Source: Alphaproteobacteria bacterium (GTDB lineage Bacteria > Pseudomonadota > Alphaproteobacteria > RF32 > CAG-239). From it: DNA of 46,568 nucleotides. The stretch lies in assembly GCA_017635595.1 (NCBI GenBank), contig JAGBLF010000030.1:1-46568 (forward strand), written 5' to 3'. Made by a program: the position numbers and the translations under genes. A model generated the notes under the pieces. That model was not told the origin of the DNA. It worked only from the letters and a program-made list of their open reading frames with translations, and made no database searches. Below, one piece after another: positions 42,687-46,568 of this stretch; positions within the stretch are counted from its first letter, which is position 1; every line of letters begins with the position of its first letter.

Positions 42687-42738
42687 AATCTGTCGCCAAT
42701 GCTGTCGGCAGCCGACAATCGGCAGATTGTATTTTTTT
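42687..42738 (+). promoter_or_regulatory. Two-tier hairpin with T-run in the csp leader
   Basis: AATCTGTCG (42687-42695) pairs with CGGCAGATT (42720-42728, one G-U) and encloses TGTCGGC-A-GCCGACA; GTA and seven T follow. It looks like an intrinsic terminator 90 bases upstream of the csp ATG: either the end of a short RNA or an attenuator/thermosensing leader for the cold-shock gene. Confidence 0.6.
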
Positions 42739-42827
42739 ACCCTTTTATCCGGAATTTGTTTAATCTTTGAACTTTAAGGACATGAAATATGAACTTGAAT
42801 TTCAAACTTTTGTAAGGAGAATATACT

Positions 42828-43031
42828 ATGAATACAGGGACTGTTAAGTGGTTTAATACTCGTAAGGGTTATGGCTTTATTCAACCTTCTGCCGGCGGCA
42901 AGGATATATTCGTTCACGTTACCAAATTAGAAGAAAAAGGTATTCGCCGTTTATATGAAGGGCAACGTGTCAGCTATGAACCCTATGATGACCGCGGACG
43001 TATTGCCGCCGGCAGTATTGTGCTGCTTTAA
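42828..43031 (+). CDS. Cold-shock domain protein (CspA family)
   Basis: A 67-residue single cold-shock domain, essentially the whole protein. RNP1 is KGYGFIQP and RNP2 DIFVHVTKLEE; TGTVKWFNTRKG is the family opening. It binds single-stranded RNA/DNA as an RNA chaperone in the cytoplasm. AAGGAGA precedes the ATG at good spacing. The upstream leader holds a stable hairpin, in keeping with post-transcriptional control of csp genes in other bacteria; whether this one is cold-induced cannot be told. Which csp paralogue it is cannot be decided, so no symbol is given. Confidence 0.95.
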   Translation: MNTGTVKWFNTRKGYGFIQPSAGGKDIFVHVTKLEEKGIRRLYEGQRVSYEPYDDRGRIAAGSIVLL

Positions 43032-43079
43032 ACGACTTATGAGACTTTGTAGGAGGTACATTCTCCGATGAACGTAGTG

Positions 43080-43109
43080 CGTCGCCGGATTATTCCGACG
43101 GCGTATTTT
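43080..43109 (+). terminator. Terminator-like hairpin after csp
   Basis: CGTCGCCGG (43080-43088) pairs with CCGACGGCG (43095-43103) with one mismatch and one G-U pair, followed by TATTTTG. It is also placed between convergent genes. Confidence 0.65.
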
Positions 43110-43131
43110 GTACTGTTCGCGTAGCATCAAA

Positions 43132-45402
43132 TCAGATATTATTTTTAATAAAATTACCTTTAATACAGTCTGTTACATCATTAAATTCTATTAATTGATT
43201 AATTATTTTCTTAACCTTTTCTGCCGAGTACGGACGATAGCAGAAGTCCATACGGAAGTAGTCCGGCGTTAAATCCTTGGCTTCTTGAACAATACAAAAC
43301 GGCTTGCCATCAAATACCATCATCTGACAATTACGTGACAAAGCCTTAAATTTCTGCCCCTGATTTTGTAAATCGAACCACAATTCTCCCTGCGGACAGA
43401 CTTTGCAATCATTATCGCGAATACAGCCGACACTGGTGAACAACGGGATATCCTGATAGATAATAAGGCTAGTTTTTAAATTCGATTTTTCTATTAAATT
43501 ACAAACATTTAATTTAATATCTTCAAGTGATAATGTAATTTGCGAAGCACCGATTTCGGTTGCCATGGATATCGCTTGGGTATTGAGCATATAAAGTGAA
43601 CTGTCAAAGCAGATATCCAACCTTTCCACCGGTAAAATATTCAAAGCCCACCAATTGGCAACTTCCCATTTATGGTACCCGCCGGCAAGCAAACGCTCGA
43701 TAATATCGGCGTACAGGTGCGGCTTACGGCAAACCGCCGGCAATGCCACTCGCACCTTATTTTTCGGCAAAGCAGACAAGCCTGCAATATCACTGTTCGG
43801 CGCAATCAGATATATTATTTCGGCAAATTTATCTAAGTCAAGTTGCTGTAAATACCCTAAATTATCGATTTTAATTTTGAACTGAGGAACTGTTTTATCG
43901 CTCGTGCGCTCCAATGCCGGCGGCAAAGTACCTGTTTTATTTTCCACTTGAATATTGGCATACAAATCTCGCCGCAATTCATTAAGCATTGAAGCCGGCG
44001 TAAACAAATTATCCGGATTATTGATTTGCAAATTTTTAAGCTTAAACGCCGTATCGCCGGTTTTAGCAAATGCTTGTTCTATGGCTTCACGGCTCTTTTG
44101 CGGATTATTTGCCGGCGAGAAAGTCCCCTCAATTCGGCTGTGATAATCACCGCAAGCAGCCTCAATACAGTTAGTGTTTACCGTTACCGTCACATCAATA
44201 TCCTGTGTATGATGAAAGGCGTGCGGCTTTGGTTTTTCATAGTGATAAGCCCCTTTAACCTCGCTCGAAGATGCTAGGTAAATTTTATCGCCCTTTTGCA
44301 ACAGCGGATAATTACGCGGCAGTTCTATGCTGACAACATCGCCGGCACATGCTTCAAACACATTTTTCTTCTCAACTGAAAGTTTCTGCACAGAAAATCC
44401 GAACGGTTTTTCATCGCCGGCGGCATCAATTTGCAGACCGTCATAGCGCGCTATTTTGTGATTCGTCTTAAAAGTCAGCCAGCCGCGAACGATTTTATCA
44501 ACTTCTCCGACCGCCAGACCGCGATGACCGACAAAATCCCGATCAATCACCTTTTTATCTTTACCTTTGAAATGGAACTTGCACCACGGACGCGAGAAAA
44601 TTTGTTTAATGCGTTCTTCGCGGTTTTCATCTGTCCCTTTACCGTCCAAAATCTGCCGATAATAATCGGTAACCGCCGCCACGTATAAAGCCGACTTTTT
44701 ACGCCCTTCGATTTTGAGTGATGTGACCGGCAAATTCAAAACATCTTGCTGTAAGGCCATATCTTTCATCGAAAACAGATGGCTTTCTTTTCCTTGGCAT
44801 TTGAACGCCGCACGGCATGGATACACACATTTGCCGCGATTGGCACTGCGGCCGTATTCAATGGCCGAAAACTGACATAACCCGCTGTATGAGTAACACA
44901 ACGCTCCGTGGATAAAGGCCTCGGTTTCTAAATCAGGAATAGCAGCGATTTCTTTGATTTCTGCGGCTGTCAACTCGCGTGCCAAAACCACGCGCTTAAA
45001 GCCCATTTTTTGCAAAAACAGTGCGCCTTCTTTATTGTGGACGGCCATTTGCGTGCTGGCGTGCATTTCAAACCACGGATATGATTTTTTCATCACCCGC
45101 GCCACACCTAAATCTTGAATAATCAGACCATCAACCCGACAGCGTGTACAAATATCCAAACTTTTGATTAAATCCGGCAATTCGCCCTCTTGCAAAACGG
45201 TATTTAAGGCCACATACACCTTTCGTTTCAGGCTATGAGCATAGGCGGTAAACTCATCTAAAGCCGGCTCATCAAAATTGGTTGCCGTCGCGCGGGCCGA
45301 AAACTTAGAAAGTCCCAAATAAACAGCATCGGCACCGTAATAAAGTGCCGCATAACCGGCCTCAATATCGCCTGCCGGTGCTAAAAGTTCTTGCTTTTGC
45401 AT
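43132..45402 (-). CDS. U32 family peptidase / RlhA-type 23S rRNA hydroxylation protein
   Basis: A 756-residue protein. The N-terminal 330 residues are a U32 domain (ELLAPAGDIEAGYAALYYGA) with the exact U32 signature EAFIHGALCYSYSGLCQFS and further Cys in GKCVYPCRA, residues that in this family bind an Fe-S cluster. A DUF3656-like middle and a C-terminal region with another Cys group (CIRDNDCKVCPQGELWF) follow. The U32-DUF3656 arrangement is that of RlhA (YdcP), which hydroxylates C2501 of 23S rRNA using prephenate; TrhP and collagenase-like PrtC are relatives. It is about 90 residues longer than E. coli RlhA. Promoter at 45441-45469. Confidence 0.85.
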   Translation of the reverse strand: MQKQELLAPAGDIEAGYAALYYGADAVYLGLSKFSARATATNFDEPALDEFTAYAHSLKRKVYVALNTVLQEGELPDLIKSLDICTRCRVDGLIIQDLGVARVMKKSYPWFEMHASTQMAVHNKEGALFLQKMGFKRVVLARELTAAEIKEIAAIPDLETEAFIHGALCYSYSGLCQFSAIEYGRSANRGKCVYPCRAAFKCQGKESHLFSMKDMALQQDVLNLPVTSLKIEGRKKSALYVAAVTDYYRQILDGKGTDENREERIKQIFSRPWCKFHFKGKDKKVIDRDFVGHRGLAVGEVDKIVRGWLTFKTNHKIARYDGLQIDAAGDEKPFGFSVQKLSVEKKNVFEACAGDVVSIELPRNYPLLQKGDKIYLASSSEVKGAYHYEKPKPHAFHHTQDIDVTVTVNTNCIEAACGDYHSRIEGTFSPANNPQKSREAIEQAFAKTGDTAFKLKNLQINNPDNLFTPASMLNELRRDLYANIQVENKTGTLPPALERTSDKTVPQFKIKIDNLGYLQQLDLDKFAEIIYLIAPNSDIAGLSALPKNKVRVALPAVCRKPHLYADIIERLLAGGYHKWEVANWWALNILPVERLDICFDSSLYMLNTQAISMATEIGASQITLSLEDIKLNVCNLIEKSNLKTSLIIYQDIPLFTSVGCIRDNDCKVCPQGELWFDLQNQGQKFKALSRNCQMMVFDGKPFCIVQEAKDLTPDYFRMDFCYRPYSAEKVKKIINQLIEFNDVTDCIKGNFIKNNI

Positions 45403-45440
45403 AAAGAGTCCTTAAAAAATCAAGCGTTAAAATTGCCGAT

Positions 45441-45469
45441 ACAGTATGGTAATTTTACCACCTTGTCAA
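45441..45469 (-). promoter_or_regulatory. Promoter of the U32 gene
   Basis: On the minus strand TTGACA (45469-45464) and TACTGT (45446-45441) are 17 bases apart, about 40 bases upstream of the ATG; AAGGA lies before the ATG. Confidence 0.6.
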
Positions 45470-45489
45470 GACTGAGTTTTGTAGAACCC

Positions 45490-45666
45490 GTCATCCTTGG
45501 ACTTTTATTTTTTACCATCATCCTTGGACTTTTATTTTTTGTAGTCATCCTTGCGAATGCGAGGATCTCGGCTGAATCCCTACATTGTCACTCTTGCGCG
45601 CAGCGCGAGAGTCTCGGCTGAATCATTAAGTTGCCGGGATTCTCGACCTAAAGGTCAAGAATGACA
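45490..45666. repeat. Composite dispersed repeat, copy 2
   Basis: Same build as 41756-41936: 27-base units at 45490, 45517 and 45544, a GAGGATCTCGG box, the ACTCTTGCGCG/CGCGAGAGT palindrome and the ATTCTCGACC/GGTCAAGAAT palindrome, ending GAATGAC. Here it lies in intergenic DNA between the U32 promoter and a terminator and does not disrupt a recognisable gene. Confidence 0.88.
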
Positions 45667-45680
45667 TAGCACACAAAAAA

Positions 45681-45701
45681 GGCGGGATAGATCCACCCGC
45701 C
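45681..45701 (-). terminator. Intrinsic terminator of the Cys-rich protein gene
   Basis: GGCGGG (45681-45686) pairs with CCCGCC (45696-45701); on the minus strand TTTTTTGTGTG follows, 22 bases past the stop. Confidence 0.82.
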
Positions 45702-45722
45702 TTGTTTTGTGTGTAATTTTCT

Positions 45723-46568
45723 CTATAGTTTTCTGGCTTTACATGTTTGGGTACCAGTATCTAAATAGCATGTACAACAACTTCGATTCATACTTCCTTT
45801 AGCATAACAATAGTAACTCGCAAATCGTCCACCAGGATCGCTTCCTGGATCTACTGCTTTTCCACAGTCTGAATCATTACACTTAACATTATCACACTCC
45901 CCAGGTTTAGGTGCATTACTGATACTGTCCGAAATTTTATCCCCAATTTCGTCACTATATGTCCCCGGTTCCGGATCAGGATTCGGATTACGACAGTAAG
46001 CTGAATCATAAACACAGGTGTAACAAGTCAAATCTGCTCGAGGATTAACTCTGGAAGACTTATAACAATCATTACAAGAACTATCGTATTTACTGTAACC
46101 ATAATCCGAACATTCTTTCTTTTTGCACTCATAGCAATTTAAACTGCCTACACCTGATTTAATTTTGACAGCTTTATAATCCGTCAGACAAGATTTGTTA
46201 TCCGGCTTATAATTTGCATTATAATCTTTACAGGTTTTAAGTTCACACTTATAGCAAGCTTTTCCATTAACGTTACCGACATCTTTTGCCGTATAATCGG
46301 ATCCGCAATCTGCTGAGTTCTGCCATTCAGGATTGTATTGTTTACAAGTATCTGCCGAATTTTCGCAGTCAATCTTCCAGCAAGTTGAACCGGCGGCTGT
46401 CGTCACTGTATCTTCGCAAGATGTTTGTGTCTTACTATACCCTGTCGGACATTTATCATCAACGCATTTATAACAGGTAGCACCGTTCTGCGTTTCGGTT
46501 TTCAGCTCATATCCCGTCGAACATGTCGGCTTTGTAGCTGACCAACCGTTGTTACAAGTACCGATAAC
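45723..46568 (-). CDS. C-terminal part of a Cys-rich repeat surface protein (5' end outside the window)
   Basis: 281 residues are visible and the frame stays open to the right edge, so the start lies outside. It has about 36 cysteines in irregular modules of roughly 40 residues, each with a C-Y-x-C or C-W core: ATCYKCVDDKCPTGY, STCWKIDCENSADTC, KACYKCELKTCKDY, LNCYECKKKECSDYG, LTCYTCVYDSAYC. A Pro/Ser linker (NPNPDPEPGTYSDEIGDK) precedes the last module, ending CKARKL. Asn, Ser, Asp and Thr dominate otherwise. Such proteins are usually secreted and disulfide-bonded; adhesion is a guess. A GTG at 46406 is an internal codon, not the start. Confidence 0.8.
   Translation of the reverse strand, partial: VIGTCNNGWSATKPTCSTGYELKTETQNGATCYKCVDDKCPTGYSKTQTSCEDTVTTAAGSTCWKIDCENSADTCKQYNPEWQNSADCGSDYTAKDVGNVNGKACYKCELKTCKDYNANYKPDNKSCLTDYKAVKIKSGVGSLNCYECKKKECSDYGYSKYDSSCNDCYKSSRVNPRADLTCYTCVYDSAYCRNPNPDPEPGTYSDEIGDKISDSISNAPKPGECDNVKCNDSDCGKAVDPGSDPGGRFASYYCYAKGSMNRSCCTCYLDTGTQTCKARKL

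Overview
The window is 46.6 kb of low-GC, densely packed bacterial DNA with both coding strands used. A rimP-nusA-ylxR-infB-rbfA operon, Tol-Pal TolB, signal-peptide beta-barrel porins and lipoproteins mark it as Gram-negative. The overall style (AT-rich, an atypical GRSMIE prepilin, Cys-rich repeat surface proteins, a dispersed palindromic repeat carrying a 'TTCTCGACCTAAAGGTCAAGAA' type hairpin) resembles uncultured gut-associated Alphaproteobacteria of the RF32 / 'Azospirillum CAG' kind. That placement is recall and inference, not a search result.

Layout. 1-6.1 kb: start of an unknown gene leaving the left edge, a small membrane protein, an alpha/beta hydrolase, a multi-pass GT-C-like membrane protein, a small outer-membrane barrel, another small membrane protein and tolB. 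6.2-13.1 kb: ruvX, then a tight glycogen operon glgB-glgX-malQ. 13.2-16.3 kb: a DUF2934 protein with a Ser/Cys tail, a 150-bp tandem repeat array, rpsA, and a compact sRNA candidate. 16.3-24.2 kb: small unknowns, a DUF805 membrane protein, a ferritin-like protein paired with a His/Cys-tailed repeat protein, an AI-2E-type permease with tag, a metallophosphoesterase, a secreted unknown and a prepilin-like protein. 24.2-29.9 kb: the translation/transcription operon rimP-nusA-ylxR-infB-rbfA. 29.9-35.6 kb: mfd and recG, divergent. 35.6-36.8 kb: a 1.2-kb islet of three small genes bounded by a 61-bp direct repeat of the recG 3' end. 37-41.6 kb: a lipoprotein, a candidate ~467-nt structured RNA with its own promoter and terminator, a HEXXH protein, and a porin preceded by a ~210-nt structured leader or sRNA. 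41.7-46.6 kb: two copies of a composite repeat element (one abutting a decayed porin gene), a cold-shock protein with a hairpin leader, a U32 peptidase/RlhA-type protein, and the 3' part of a Cys-rich repeat protein.

How it fits together. The core parts (rpsA, the nusA-infB operon, mfd/recG/tag/ruvX repair, glycogen remodelling) are conventional. The unexplained material lies between them: three independent candidate non-coding transcripts with good sigma70-type promoters and intrinsic terminators, a recG-end duplication that looks like a chromosomal attachment site, and repeat families that accompany gene decay. No complete phage, transposase, integrase, CRISPR array, tRNA or rRNA gene was seen.
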